Shown: positions 12,599 through 27,979 of the stretch, piece by piece
Layout: each line of letters opens with the position of its first letter
Numbering within the stretch: the first letter of the stretch is position 1
NCBI GenBank assembly: GCA_900155495.1
Contig: FTLJ01000208.1
Coordinates: forward strand, 1 to 57,067
Length of the DNA: 57,067 bases
Direction of reading: 5' to 3'
From: Porogramme epimiltina
Taxonomy: Eukaryota; Basidiomycota; Agaricomycetes; Polyporales; Polyporaceae
Notes under the pieces: model-generated
What the model saw: only the letters and a program-made list of their open reading frames with translations
Databases searched by the model: none
Told to the model about the DNA's origin: nothing
Made by a program: the position numbers and the translations under genes

Positions 12599-12642
12599 CC
12601 CCCCGAGCCGACGTCAAATCCGCCGTCGTTCTCAGGAGCACC

Positions 12643-14025
12643 ATGGCGCTCGGCGGAACGGGAACCAGCACTTCGACCTTCGGCGACCGGGGTGGTGCGT
12701 CGTCCTTCGCATCCGCAAGCTCGGCTGGCCGCAACTCTTTAGCGAGTAACCGAGGTCACCCGTACAGCACATCTTCTTGTGTTGACACGTCGCCGCTGCA
12801 ACCGGAACCATTCGCGCCCTTTTCCGGGGAGGAAATCAACCTCCTGTCGAGAGTTTACTTGTCCCACTGTTCCTCTGGGAAGATAGACGAAGGTACGGCT
12901 CCCTGTACTCCGCCGCATTCCACTCCGCTTACACAATTGTTTGTTTTATTAGAGTCTGTAGCGAAGCTCTCGCACGCCCCAAAACTCGACCATAGTGCAG
13001 CTCATGGGGATTATCGCGATCCACCAGAGAATCCTCCGAGTTCCCCAAGTGGTTCACTGCAGGAGGATCGTCCTTTGGAAGATGTCAACAGCAGTCAGGT
13101 CTCAGGAAACTTTAGTGGTCATCGCTCAGCAAGCACCAACGGTGGCTACGTCCCGGGAAACATCAATGAAGGCGTTGACGAGGACGCAGAAGAAAGCGAC
13201 ACCGACCCCTCCGAGGCTGAGTCGCCTTGGTACACCGACAACAGCGGCCTCGATTTCAACTACCCGCCGCGGGACGCGTTCGACGCCCTCTGGATGGACG
13301 AAATGTTCGGCAAGCTCGATGCGAACGCGCGCGAGTTCGACGACACGTTGTTGCGGGTCAAGTCTGCCCTCAGCGACCGCCTCGCCCGCGCGACGCTCCT
13401 CGAGATCGAGGTGGGCGAGGCGATGTCCGAGTACGAGGAGATGCTCGGGGAGGTCGGCGTGGACGTCGCGCATGGGCTGTTAAAGTCGCCCAGGTGCATT
13501 GCAGTGCCCCGGCTCGACGATCGAGGCGGCCTCGAGGTCCTCCCTACACCGAGGACTACTGTAGGAGGAGACGGTCTTAAGGAGTCTGTGCCCAGGCCAT
13601 CAGAGTCGTATGTGTTTGCCGCCGGCTTATAGTACGCCTTACTCATGGTCGTCGTATGTTACAGTGAAGGCGTAGACTCCACGACGAAAACCTCTTCTTC
13701 AAGCGACGTTCACCTCACCAATCCTGTTTCCGTCTCCGCCATTACACTTCCTGCAGCTACCCATCAGGTCAAGCGAGAGGGAGGGAAGCCTCTATCGGAC
13801 GCTGTCACGAATGTTAAGCGGCAGCGCGTCGGCAATGCAGAAAAACCTAGCCCGCAACGACGACTCTTAACCCGCGCTGTACGCGTGGGATTCGATCCCT
13901 TGTCTCTCTCCACCAATATCCACTCTCCGGAAACCTCGTCAAGCAGTGCACGCGGCCAGCCTCCGAAAAGACGAAATTTAAGGTCCCATGCGCCAGGAGA
14001 AAAGGCCACGCCGAAGGCCAAGTGA
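12643..14025 (+). CDS. Hypothetical protein, paralogue of the gene at 8.0 kb
   Basis: Three exons (12643-12892, 12953-13607, 13665-14025) encode 421 aa. The first intron is 60 nt with no in-frame stop, so the frame stays open through it; the conserved position in the paralogue argues it is removed. Shared blocks with the 7997-9929 product are 'TDNSGLDFNYPP', 'REFDDTL', 'ALSDRLARATLLEIEVG', 'VPRLDD' and a later 'VTNVKRQRVG'. This copy has a shorter C-terminal tail, ending in a basic 'PPKRRNLRSH' region. Function is unknown. The acidic stretch before the shared block ('DEDAEESDTD') and the basic tail would suit a nuclear or chromatin-associated protein, which is only inference. Confidence 0.72.
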
Positions 14026-14679
14026 CCGTCGGTTCTTAGACCCTCTTATCCTTCCAGTGAAGCTACCACCGGAAATCCCATGCATATTCCTCATCACCAT
14101 TCTGCCATTCCCCCACGCCCCGAAACCGTAGTATTCATCTATACATTACCCCACGTAAGCCTGTTCGCTCTCAGGCGACACCCGGATTCATTCAAGTGCC
14201 CTAGAGTTCGGTGGTTGAGGACACAGCAGTAATCCACGGGTCCCTGCTCTCGTTGCACATTGTCTTCGGTCATAATACAAATCACCGTGGTGGCGAGGAG
14301 CTTCGCACCGCTTCATTTCGTACGACGAAAAATAGGCGGACGAGACTTTGACAGGCGGGGGACAGGGGCTGATCGTCGTGTGTTCCCTTTATGTTGTAAC
14401 GTTCACGGATACCTTGCGGCTTTGCACGCTAATGAGGGTGTACCCTCTTTAATCTACGTTTATCCCAGAGGCACGTAGAGTCGATACTTGAAACTTTTTC
14501 GTTGCAGGGAGCATCTGGCGCTGTATAATAGCTTCCATATGTGTGCCAACTTCCACCGCAGTACTATAGTACCCTTTCAGACAGATGCTTCTCCTCTCGT
14601 TTTAAACTGCGCCGGAGGGAAAGAGGGATCTGTGTACAATGAAAAATATCAAAAACTAGCAGAGGGAAACCCCCTCAAT
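14026..14679. other. Intergenic region before tRNA-Met copy 1
   Basis: Moderate GC content with no supported coding frame. A T5 run on the tRNA's transcribed strand near 14650 probably ends Pol III transcription of the neighbouring tRNA gene. Confidence 0.5.
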
Positions 14680-14780
14680 GCCCGGAGTGAGGATCGAACT
14701 CACGACCTCAGGATTACCCGTCTAAGACGGTCATATGCGAAATATGAGACCTGCGCTCTAACCAACTGAGCCATCCAGGC
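14680..14780 (-). tRNA. tRNA-Met (CAU), elongator type, with intron
   Basis: The transcribed strand folds as a tRNA. The acceptor stem is GCCTGGA paired with TCCGGGC, and the D arm is GCTC...GAGC. The anticodon loop is CTCATAA, and the T arm contains GTTCGATCC (box B). A 28-nt intron follows the base 3' to the anticodon and contains an ACCGTC/GACGG hairpin. The 31-39 position is a T-T mismatch, as in yeast elongator tRNA-Met. The mature length is about 73 nt. This copy does not share the 3' flank found at the other three copies. Confidence 0.93.
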
Positions 14781-15340
14781 ATAGCGTTTTGATCCCAGCG
14801 TGTATACATGGGGGGGAGGCATTAAGCATCCCCCCAAACCCTCGCTGGCTCCCTGAGCATCTGCGTTTGGTACTTCAGAGCATGGCCAAGTAATATAATC
14901 GCGAGTATACGTTATATGTTGCCTTCTGCTAAGTAGAGCTGGGCTAGGCAATGATGTCACGCGAGGCGGCCCGAGCGCTTTGGGGCAACCGCGCGCGGGG
15001 CACGCGTTTATTTGGGCCGCTCGGCCGGTGAGCCACCGTTGCACTCTCCCTGCCAGTGCTATTCCCTCCCTCCGCTCGCCCTCCTCCGCTCACGTTCTCA
15101 TCCTACTTTCTAGACGTTTTCAGTCTCACGGTCTCACATCAATATCCCACCCACCGTTGCCGGTCATCCAGAGGGCTAGATTTGGGCCCGCTACCCCACG
15201 ACCCCACCGCGTCTCAGCCCGTATCCCAATAACCTAAGTAGTGCCACCCGCCGCTAGAATCTGGCGCCTTACCGCAGCGGAAGCACCACCACCCTAACGA
15301 GACGACACTCACGACACCTGTAACGCAACGCAACGCAGAA
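14781..15340. other. Promoter region of the Rab18-like gene
   Basis: Pyrimidine-rich sequence in the last 250 bp leads into the ATG at 15341. Upstream there is only the 5' flank of the divergent tRNA gene. No other feature was recognised. Confidence 0.5.
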
Positions 15341-16386
15341 ATGCCGCCAGTCCAGGATAAGCCGAGCGCGCCCATCAACGTGAAGCTGCTGCTCATAGGG
15401 AACTCCTCCGTCGGGAAGAGCAGCCTGCTGCTTCGGTTCTCGGACGAGCAGTGGCTCCCGGAGGACGAGAGCAGCGCGACGATTGGCGTGGACTTTCGGG
15501 TGAGTTGCGCCGTCCGTCTGGTTACCCGCCTCCGCCCGTGCGGCAAGGGGGCGTTGGTGCTTACGCGCCCTCCGTTATCAGGTACACAAGATGGAGGTCA
15601 AGGGGAAGAAGGTCAAACTGAGCATATGGGTGCGTCCGCTGCTTAATTCTCTCCCCCCCCCACCCCTCGCCCCTCGCCTGCCCGTCCGTCCGTCGTGCTC
15701 ATGTGCTCTGTGGATGGGACGTGCAGGACACCGCGGGGCAGGAGCGCTTCCGCACGATTACGTCCTCGTACTACCGCGGCGCGCAGGGCGTCATCCTGGT
15801 GTACGATGTGGCGAACCGGGAGTCGTTTGACGCGCTGCCAAAGTGGTTCGCGGAGCTCGAGACGTACGTCTCGAGTGCGGTCGTGAAGATCATTGTGGGG
15901 AACAAGGTGGACAAGGTGCGTCGTCGTCTGCCTCTGACTTTACCCCACACGCACGTCCGGCTTACCGCTCGTCTCTCGCCCCACCACCCTATTACTTTAC
16001 TCCTCACCCCACACACCCCGACCCCGGATCCCGTCGGCCACCCGGTACGCACACGTGCCCGCCCCGTTTTCCGGGTACGCGCGCGCGTCCTGCAGGAGTT
16101 CTCGCGACAAGTGCCGCACGCGGAGGGCCAGGCGTTCGCGACGCGCATGGGCGCGCTGTTCGTCGAGGCGTCCGCCAAGACCGCCGTCGGCGTGCAGGAC
16201 GCGTTCCGCGACGTCGTCGAGCGCATCCTGGACACGCCCGAGCTCTGGCAGGCCGCCGGCGCGGGTGGGCGCAAGACGGGAGGGGCGGGTGCGAGTGCGG
16301 GCGCGGGCGCGGGTGATAACATGCCCGGGAGCATCAACCTCAGCCAGGAGCCGGACGAGGCGGAGGGCGGTGCGTGTGGATGTTGA
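15341..16386 (+). CDS. RAB18: Rab18-type small GTPase
   Basis: Four exons (15341-15499, 15582-15629, 15727-15915, 16096-16386), all phase 0, encode 228 aa. The GTPase motifs are in order: P-loop 'GNSSVGKSS' (20-28), switch I Thr in 'ATIGVDF', 'WDTAGQE' (69-75), 'GNKVDK' (127-132) and 'EASAKT' (156-161). 'YYRGAQGVILVYDV' and the 'ELETY' stretch fit Rab18 better than Rab1/8. Rab18 proteins act on the ER and lipid droplets in membrane contact and lipid-store turnover. The C-terminus ends in Cys-Gly-Cys, a CXC site for double geranylgeranylation. The hypervariable tail is Gly/Ala-rich (about residues 187-205), longer and simpler than usual. Intron 3 is the longest (180 nt) and C-rich. Confidence 0.9.
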
Positions 16387-16909
16387 TTTGGTGGCAGGTC
16401 GGGGATCTGGTATGACGGACGGACGGAACATCTCCACTTATCAAATCGTGGGGTAGAGGTGCTCCTTCGTGGAGCACTCTAAGCCTGGGGGCTGTGCTCC
16501 CTGTGTCACTACGGATTCCCCGTAGGGTATGCTGTGTGTTCCGTTGGGGTGCGGGCATGGTTGTCTCCTGCTCGTGGGTCTGGACACTGTATAGATATAA
16601 TGATGTTTGGTTATAATGCACAGGTGATCTACGCAATCGGGACTCCGCGCGCTCCACTGGATCAGTGGCGTGCATCTCGAAAGGAGGAGATGTCCTGGTG
16701 TCGGGCGACCCAATATCCCAATATCCCTGTTCACCACTGAGCTGCAAGTTCTAGAATCTAAGAGGATGTCTAGAACGAGGGACGCTTTTAGTGAACCCGT
16801 TTGTGCTGGAGCAGGGACAACAATGAACGTATGTCCGCCTTTACACCCTATAAACGAACCGACTCGGTTTAAAAAGAGAGCAAAAAAGCATCTGAAGATT
16901 TGCGTACTT
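16387..16909. other. Intergenic region with the 3' flank of tRNA-Met copy 2
   Basis: The left part is the 3' UTR of the Rab gene. The right part (about 16795-16909) is the duplicated tRNA flank listed separately. No coding signal. Confidence 0.5.
16795..16909 (-). repeat. Shared tRNA-Met 3' flank, copy at tRNA 2
   Basis: Read on the tRNA strand, the roughly 110 bp after the gene contain a T-run, then AAACCGAGTC, TTCGTTTA and AAGGCGGACATAC, then CCCTGCTCCAGCACAAACG. The same ordered blocks follow tRNA copies 3 and 4. The T6 run is a likely Pol III terminator. Confidence 0.75.
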
Positions 16910-17009
16910 GCTCGGAGTGAGGATCGAACTCACGACCTCAGGATTACCCGTCCATGACGGTCATATCGAAATATGAGACCTGCGCTCTAACCAGCTGAGC
17001 CATCCAAGC
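16910..17009 (-). tRNA. tRNA-Met (CAU), elongator type, with intron
   Basis: The acceptor stem GCTTGGA pairs with TCCGAGC, the anticodon loop is CTCATAA, and a 27-nt intron sits after the anticodon with a CCGTC/GACGG stem. Box A (TGGCTCAGCTGG) carries one change from the other copies in the D loop. A T6 run lies about 25 nt downstream. The compensating acceptor changes relative to copy 1 (CCT/GGG to CTT/GAG) keep pairing intact, which suggests both are functional. Confidence 0.93.
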
Positions 17010-17749
17010 ATGTTCGCAACTGGAAAATCACAGTATCCGGTTAGGGATGGCATTCTGTCGCGCATCGCGACTTTGGAGTCTGAAAGTGCATGCGCTGTAC
17101 AATGGATGCGCGCAATCATCGTGATGTATGATGCGAATGTACACAATATCTGTGGGACTTGTCGAGATGCTGAAAGCTATATAATGACGCCCGTAGGCCA
17201 GGCGGTACGTCGGCATTGGTTTTCTGGGACTGTACTAGGCTATTAGGTTCACTGCCTGGAAGCGGGCCACCACGCGTCGGTCTGAGGAGGCGGAAATAGG
17301 GTGACTGTGCTGGAACGCTCACGAGACGGACACCCCAGCTCGTGTGATCCACGCCAGGCAGACGTCACGGGCGCGGACAGGTCGCGAGATATCAGCGGTA
17401 AGACGCCAGTAAGGCCAGTTGTGTCCCGGCGGGCGAGATAAGCAGAAGACGGGCGGTGCGGGTAACTGGCCCAAGACGCGTCGCTGTGCAGGCGCAGTTG
17501 GTCGGGCTCTGGTCAAGAGGCACGGGGACGCCGGCAGCCCAGCGGGACAGCCCCGGAGCGAGTGGCGGACGTCGTGAAGCGGTCGTGACGGGAGTGCGGG
17601 GCGCCATATTTGGGTGGGCTGCGCGCGGATGATAAGAGAGGTCAGCAGCGGCCGACCCCTCTCTCCTCAACCACCACCTCCCCCTCTTTGTCGTCGGGGA
17701 GCCTTTCACACCGCTCTACTCACTCCCTCTTGCCCTTCCTTTCCTCAGC
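17010..17749. other. Intergenic region and fungalysin promoter
   Basis: The last 100 bp before the ATG are strongly pyrimidine-rich (CT blocks 17655-17745), typical of highly expressed fungal genes. No gene or RNA was recognised in the rest. Confidence 0.5.
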
Positions 17750-20487
17750 ATGCGTCGTTTGCTCGTCGCCGCTGTCGCCGCCGCCGGCCTCGCTGGCGCA
17801 CTCGCCCATGACTCACATGCCGTCTCCCGTCGCAAGACCCTCGGCTTTGGCCCTGTTCTCCCACACGCGGCCTACCACTCCAACCCCGTCTACCACGACA
17901 GCCTCCTCCGCTCCTCCGAGGATCCCCTTGAGGTCGCTCGCCTCTTTGTTGATGACATCGTCCGCAACATCCCCGGTGGCTCCTTCCAGATCCGCAAGGA
18001 CTCGTACACCGATAGTGCCACCGGTGTCACCCATGTCTACGTCCGCCAGTACATGAACGGCATCGAGGTCGCCGATGGCGACATGAACGTCAACATCAAG
18101 GACGGTGTCGTTCTCTCCTACGGTGACTCGTTCTTCCGCCCCAAGGGTGTCCAGCTCTTCTCCACCTCGGATGACGTGGACCCTCAAGGCGACTACTGTC
18201 AAGCTTTGAACGCCGAGATGAAGGAGCAGCTCCGCCATGTCAACCGTCACACACCTCTGGAGGATCCTCATCGCCAGGCCGCCGCGAAGCTCGCCCAGCT
18301 CCACGACTGGAACTGCGACATGGCTTCCGTCCCCGACGTCCTTTCCGGTCATCCCGACTTTACCGCAGCGTCGGACGCAGCATCCGTTGACGTCACCCGC
18401 GCCCTTCTCCAGTTCATGGCCCAGGCCACGCCTAACCAAGACCTCGCGTTCAGCATCCTCGGAGAGCCGTCCAAGTACCTCTCCGACATGCGCGTCGTCT
18501 TCGAGCACCACCTCGCTGGCGATCACGCTCCGACTTTCACCGTCGAGAACGTCCCCGATGCCGTCAACCCTGTCAAGGGTCGTCTCGCCTTCGTCCAGGT
18601 TCCCGCCGGTGAGGAGACCGTTCTCAAGTTGGTGTGGAAGGTACGCACGCTTCTTTCTTCAGTTAGTTGGATCCAACCTAATTCCTTGGACAGTTCGAGG
18701 TCGAGATGGAGGACAACTGGTATGAGGCGTCTGTGTCAGCCGAGCAGCCTCACCGCATCATCCAAGTCGTCGACTGGGCTTCGGACTCGCCCATGCCCGT
18801 TGCTCCGATCCCGAAGAACCCCGCCCCCGCCACCTACAACGTCTTCGGATGGGGTATCAACGACCCGTCCGTCGGCGAGCGCTCCATCGAGAAGGAGAAC
18901 TTCGATGCGCTTGCGTCGCCCATTGGATGGCATTCGCTTCCTTTCGCGAACGACCCCCAATCCGCGAACATCCGTCTGTCCAAGGATGCCGCCAAGATCC
19001 GCAACACAACTACTACGTGGGGCAACAACGTTTTCGCTCATGAGAACTGGGAAGGTCGCAACGCCTGGGTGAACAACTACCGCCCTGATGGTGGCCTGGA
19101 CATGTCCTTCGACTTCACGTACAACCCGAAGAAGACGGACTCCGAGGACGCTCTGGATGAGGCGAAGAAGTACATCAACGCCACGGTGACCCAGCTGTTC
19201 TACACCTCGAACATGGTCCACGATCTGTACTACCGCTACGGTTTCACCGAGGTTTCTGGCAACTTCCAGCAGCACAACTTCGGTCGCGGCGGTGCTGAGA
19301 ACGACGCGGTCATCGCCAATGCGCAGGACGGCTCCGGCTACAACAACGCCAACTTCATGACGCCGCCCGATGGCCAGAACGGCCGCTGCAGGATGTACCT
19401 GTGGAACACGGCGAACCCGTACCGCGATGGTGACCTCGAGGCTGGCATCGTCATTCACGAGCTGAGCCACGGTCTGAGCACCCGTCTCACTGGCGGCCCT
19501 GCCAACTCGGGCTGTCTCGGCTGGGGCGAGTCGGGAGGCATGGGCGAGGGCTGGGGTGGTACGTCGACACTTACCCTCGTGATTGCGCTGTCGTCGCTGA
19601 CAAGTTGGATTACACAGACTTCCTGGCTACGACCATCCGCAGCACTAAGGAGTACTCTGACTACCCTATGGGTTCCTGGGCTGCCAACCAGGAGAAGGGT
19701 ATTCGCAACTACCCCTATTCCATGGTACGTCTTCTCTCTGTCTTAGATGCTGTGTTGTTCTAAGACTCCCTTTCAGGATGAGACCATCAACCCCTCGACG
19801 TACAAGACGCTCGACAAGCCCGGTTACTGGGGCGTGCACGCCATCGGCGAGGTCTGGGCGCAAATGCTCTGGGTCGTCTCGCAGAAGCTCATCGCGAAGC
19901 ACGGCTTCGTCGACGACCTCTTCCCGCCCAAGCCGCTCCAGGACGGCACCGTCCCCGTCGGCGACTTCTACCGCCCGCGCACGCTCAACGCCCTCGGCGA
20001 GCCCGCGCCGCTCGTGCCCAAGCACGGCAACTCGCTCATCGTGCAGCTCGTGCTCGACGGCATGAAGCTCCAGCCGTGCCGCCCGTCGTTCTTCGACGCG
20101 CGCGACGCGATCATCGCGGCGGACAAGACGCTCACCGGCGGCGAGAACTTCTGCGACCTCTGGGAGGCCTTCGCGTCCCGCGGCCTCGGCGTCGACGCCA
20201 AGGTCGAGGGCCGCACCCCGTGGGGCGGAGGAGTCCGCACGAACGTAAGTGGACCGCGTTCCCTGTGATGGGTTACGCACCGTGCATGTGTCTGACCGCG
20301 CTCTGTGTTTTTCTCTCTCTAGGGCAACGCCGTTCCCGCCGAGTGCAAGAAGGGCGCGCCGCCCGCGGACCCCGCGCCCGGTGACGGCGACGAGGACGAC
20401 GACGGTGACGACGACGACTGGCCGTGGGCCGCGTGGGTCGTCCAGAAGGCGACCGCGTTCGCCTGGTCCTGGCCGCGCCGCGTCTGA
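17750..20487 (+). CDS. Secreted fungalysin-type metallopeptidase (M36)
   Basis: Five exons (17750-18640, 18694-19558, 19618-19724, 19777-20244, 20323-20487) encode 831 aa. This is an extracellular zinc endopeptidase made as a prepro-enzyme. A signal peptide is visible (MRRLLVAAVAAAGLAGALA), followed by an FTP-type propeptide to about residue 343. The mature domain begins around 'TYNVFGWGINDPS'. Zinc ligands are H552 and H556 in 'HELSH' and E582 in 'GEGWGD'; E553 is the catalytic base. The G-D codon after 'GEGWG' is restored across intron 2. 'NTGRGG'-like and 'DGSGYNNANF' blocks are typical of the family. It is longer than usual for fungalysins (about 600-650 aa). Part of the excess is an unusual tail: an Asp/Glu run (about 795-810) followed by a Trp-rich hydrophobic end. 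Confidence 0.93.
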
Positions 20488-21022
20488 GCCCATCGTCGCG
20501 TGTGCCTAGATGCCGACCGCGCGTAGGGGGCCGTCGCCCGCCGCCGTGCCACGAAGGGGCGGGAGTGGTGTCGTCCGTATCCGCCCGAGAGTGTGGCCTT
20601 CTTGAGGCGTGCTTGGTTGGTCGGCTCGTTCTTGTTCCTGGCGGTCGGTCCCTTTGCTCGTTGCTGGATCATGTACTATAGACGGATGTGCTTTGGTTGG
20701 GACCCTGTGTACTACTACTACCCGCCCATTACTTTGGATATATCATGACATTCTTAATGCTTGCCTTTGGTGTGGTGTACGCATGCGTGCGTTTTGAACA
20801 AACTTCAAGAGCAGAGAAGAGAAGTCTCGTACAAGTCAAGGCAGGAGGCGTTGGAGTCGAGGGCGTTGAGGATATGGAAAGCTTGGAGTGAGCTCGTTTG
20901 TGTTCGACCAGGGACGTATACGAACTTTGTGTGTCCGCCTTCATGCGTCACGCTTCACCAGACGAATCGGACTCGGTTTGAACGGGGCGAAAAAAGTATC
21001 CCATGAACCATTTCTATGAACT
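20488..21022. other. Intergenic region with the 3' flank of tRNA-Met copy 3
   Basis: Fungalysin 3' UTR on the left and the duplicated tRNA flank (about 20890-21022) on the right. No coding signal. Confidence 0.5.
20890..21022 (-). repeat. Shared tRNA-Met 3' flank, copy at tRNA 3
   Basis: On the tRNA strand: a T6 run, CGCC, AAACCGAGTCCGATTCGTCT, GGTGAAGCG, AAGGCGGACACAC, then CCCTGGTCGAACACAAACGA. These blocks match, in order, those after copies 2 and 4, with scattered substitutions. Confidence 0.75.
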
Positions 21023-21123
21023 GCTCGGAGTGAGGATCGAACTCACGACCTCAGGATTACCCGTCCAGGGACGGTCATATGGAAATATGAGACCTGCGCT
21101 CTAACCAACTGAGCCATCCAAGC
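21023..21123 (-). tRNA. tRNA-Met (CAU), elongator type, with intron
   Basis: The mature sequence matches copy 4 (acceptor GCTTGGA/TCCGAGC, loop CTCATAA, GTTCGATCC). The 28-nt intron has the stem ACCGTCC/GGACGGGT. A T6 terminator lies about 25-30 nt downstream. Confidence 0.93.
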
Positions 21124-21994
21124 ATTGCTTCGACTTGTCATCCACTGTCGATGATCGCGTGGAACAAATTTGAGCGCTTTCAGTCCACCCACCGACCCCG
21201 ATAGCTCAGTCACGGTACTTGCGAGAACATCATGATCAGTACGTGCGCAGCGCTGAGCGCATGCATCTGTGCCAATACTAAACAGACTCCGACATTTCAA
21301 AATTTCGACGCCTATTCCCATACAGCCAGGTGTTAGCAGCGTTCCCCGCGCGGCTTTGGAGATGTGAAGTCCGAACTCGCTGTTGTGCGATTGAATCCGG
21401 ACGTCTGGGCTCTGGCACTCAGTCTCGCTGTTCACGCCAGTAGCAGCGGGATAAAATAGTCGTACTACTTGGCAGCGGGATAAATAGTATGGATAACTGG
21501 ATAACTGCACTGGCAGTCCCTCGGATGTCCGCGCGAAACACAGTGACCCCGTGGTGGTCCGCGTCATTCAGACTCAGACTTCCCTTCACCCTGCGCTGGG
21601 GATAAGGGTGGCACTCAACTTTCCAGGTGACTGGTCCGAGTCCTTACCGGACAGGCGGGGTAACCCAGTCTCGGTATGCCTGGGCCAGCTGAGAGCTCTC
21701 GGATGGAGCTCGCAGGGGTTCTGTGGCTGTTTGCGCGTACAAGAGACGTGGTAAGGATAGAAGGGTACACTGCGCACCGGGCCGGGAGAGTAGGGGGGGA
21801 CATCGGGTACCCAGAGTACGGCATTGTTGCACTGCAATGTGGACGAGGGAGGCTTCCTGTATACACCATGGGCGGTACAAGTTTGCTAGAATGTTCCGAT
21901 TTCAGTTCTAAACAAGGTAAGTTGAATGCCTAAGCGATGTCCTCGTTGAGCTGGGGGAAGCGGAGTATACAGCTTGTCTAATGATACGGTAATG
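21124..21994. other. Intergenic region
   Basis: Lies upstream of tRNA copy 3 and downstream of the sulfhydrylase gene. Several short open frames occur, but none has a motif or splice structure. Nothing identified. Confidence 0.5.
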
Positions 21995-24041
<2,047 letters not shown>

Positions 24042-25349
24042 GGTGCAGAACGATGTGCTCTCTCAAAGCCGCCCCGCAGGTTATAAACGCGCTCTCTCCA
24101 CTGGGAAGGTCGTGCTGCGCGAGGGAAGGTTCCTGGAGAGGAGCGCTTTGGGAAGCGATGCTATACACTCGTGTGAGTGGAGTCGTGGCTTTACGGCGAT
24201 TATTCCCTGCCTAAACGCACATGGATTGAAAAAATATGTGTCATGCGGGAGAGTTCGACGGGTTGCGCGGTGATGTTCGGGCATCAATGGCCTAAGTGAC
24301 TTGAGGTCGCGTCATCCTCAAGGGTGGTTCGGGCGGTACTGGTAGCGCATGACTTCAGTCTGCCGCCTTGCAACGTAACGCGCGGTCAGATTAGCAATGA
24401 GAAGGTAGCAGAAGCGGTGGCTGAGGACTTCGCGCATTCTACGAACTCACCTGCGGATATCTGTACCGTATGTGCATAGTCAGCAAGGTTGGCGGGCCGG
24501 AGGTTAGCAAGGTTCGTGTCTCACCTCTTATTGTTCAACCTTCGACTAATGCTGACGCTCGACTGACGTGACGGACTTGGCGGGGATGTCTGTGAATTGT
24601 ATGCCCTAATGATAGGCAGCGCGTCTCACGTCTTTGAGAAAGCAGTAGAGAGAGAAGCTCAATGCCGGGAGACCAGCAGCAAGGATACATTTACAGCAAT
24701 CACCGGACAAGAAGTGTATTCTTGGGGCGAGTGCTTCGGGTGTTGAGAGCATGACTGGGATTCGATTTCAAAAGAACCCCTAAGAGTGCATACAACTGGT
24801 AAGCTTGAATCCAGAAACTAGGGGTACAAGAGGCCATGCTGTGAGTTTTCGGGCTCGATAGGAAGTTCTGAATACTTCGCTGGAGGCGCGGGAAGGATAT
24901 AGTCATTGTGGGGTTCCGACGCGCTCCGCTCTCAAACGTGTGTCGGGGTGATACAGGTTATCGATGTGTAGGATCATCTGAAAGCATTTACTCAGTTGTG
25001 AATTTCGTGGTGTATCGGTGACGACGATACTGACCGACTAGAATATCAATGAAGGAAAACGACTCGTCGGACCAGCCGAACGCATGAGAGATGTCAATGT
25101 GGTCGGGACTCGGCAAGTTTGGGACCCGGCCTTAGCCGGGGCGGAGCTTATCGGATAACTATTCGGGTAACATCGGGCTTCTAAGTTCAGCTGCACTCTC
25201 TTTTCAAGGCACCAGATTGTATTCAGTCTCGGACATTCTCGTAACCATGCCGGGAACGTGTGTTGAAGCTTTCACCACCGCCACCTAAAGTACACAAGTT
25301 TATACTACATTGAAATGCACCCGCGCGTGTGAATCTAAAGGTAAGTAGC
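24042..25349. other. Intergenic region between the sulfhydrylase paralogues
   Basis: Contains the copy A promoter on the left and the copy B 3' end on the right. I found no coding frame with support, and no obvious duplicated intergenic sequence. Confidence 0.5.
24081..24087 (-). promoter_or_regulatory. TATA box of sulfhydrylase copy A
   Basis: TTTATAA on the minus strand about 40 bp before the start codon at 24041. Confidence 0.5.
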
Positions 25350-27586
<2,237 letters not shown>

Positions 27587-27979
27587 GATAGTCTGAGTGA
27601 AGGAAGGCGCTACGGTTCAGCAGCCTCGCCAGCGGGCTTATATGCTGGGGTCTAAGGCTTCCGGTATCACGAACTTCTGTCAAAATATCACGCAATACGG
27701 TCTCGTGGACGGGTTCGTAGGGGTTAGTACCAGATAGGAGCAGAACAAGCAGGACGCATGTGTATGGCGCCATCCGCGTGGTCGAGAAGCGACAATAGTG
27801 GCCCAGAATGGGGAATCTCGCCCAGGGACTATCATTATGGATCAAAACGAACGACCCCTGAGCTGCAGAAGACGCTATAATGTATTGGAAGGAACACAAG
27901 TGCATGCAGAAGTCCGTACTATTATTATAGTCTGTATAAGGAATCAAAGCTCGAGGCGCGGGCGATCGGAGAATGTAAG
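27587..27979. other. Promoter of sulfhydrylase copy B and 3' region of the dsRBD-like gene
   Basis: Both flanking genes are on the minus strand. A TATATAAG-like box is listed separately. No further gene is seen. Confidence 0.5.
27637..27646 (-). promoter_or_regulatory. TATA box of sulfhydrylase copy B
   Basis: GCATATAAGC on the minus strand, about 55 bp upstream of the ATG at 27586. Confidence 0.5.

Larger units (their letters stand above)
11481..12642. other. Divergent promoter region between the acidic-repeat gene and the second unknown-family gene
   Basis: The two flanking genes are transcribed away from each other. The AT content rises compared with the neighbouring coding DNA. Apart from the two TATA-like boxes listed separately, nothing else was identified; a 71-codon minus-strand frame at 12227-12442 has no support. 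Confidence 0.5.

Noticed and set aside
12893..12952. Reading through the first intron of the gene at 12643 as coding
   Set aside because: The frame is open, but consensus splice sites and identical intron position in the paralogue favour splicing.
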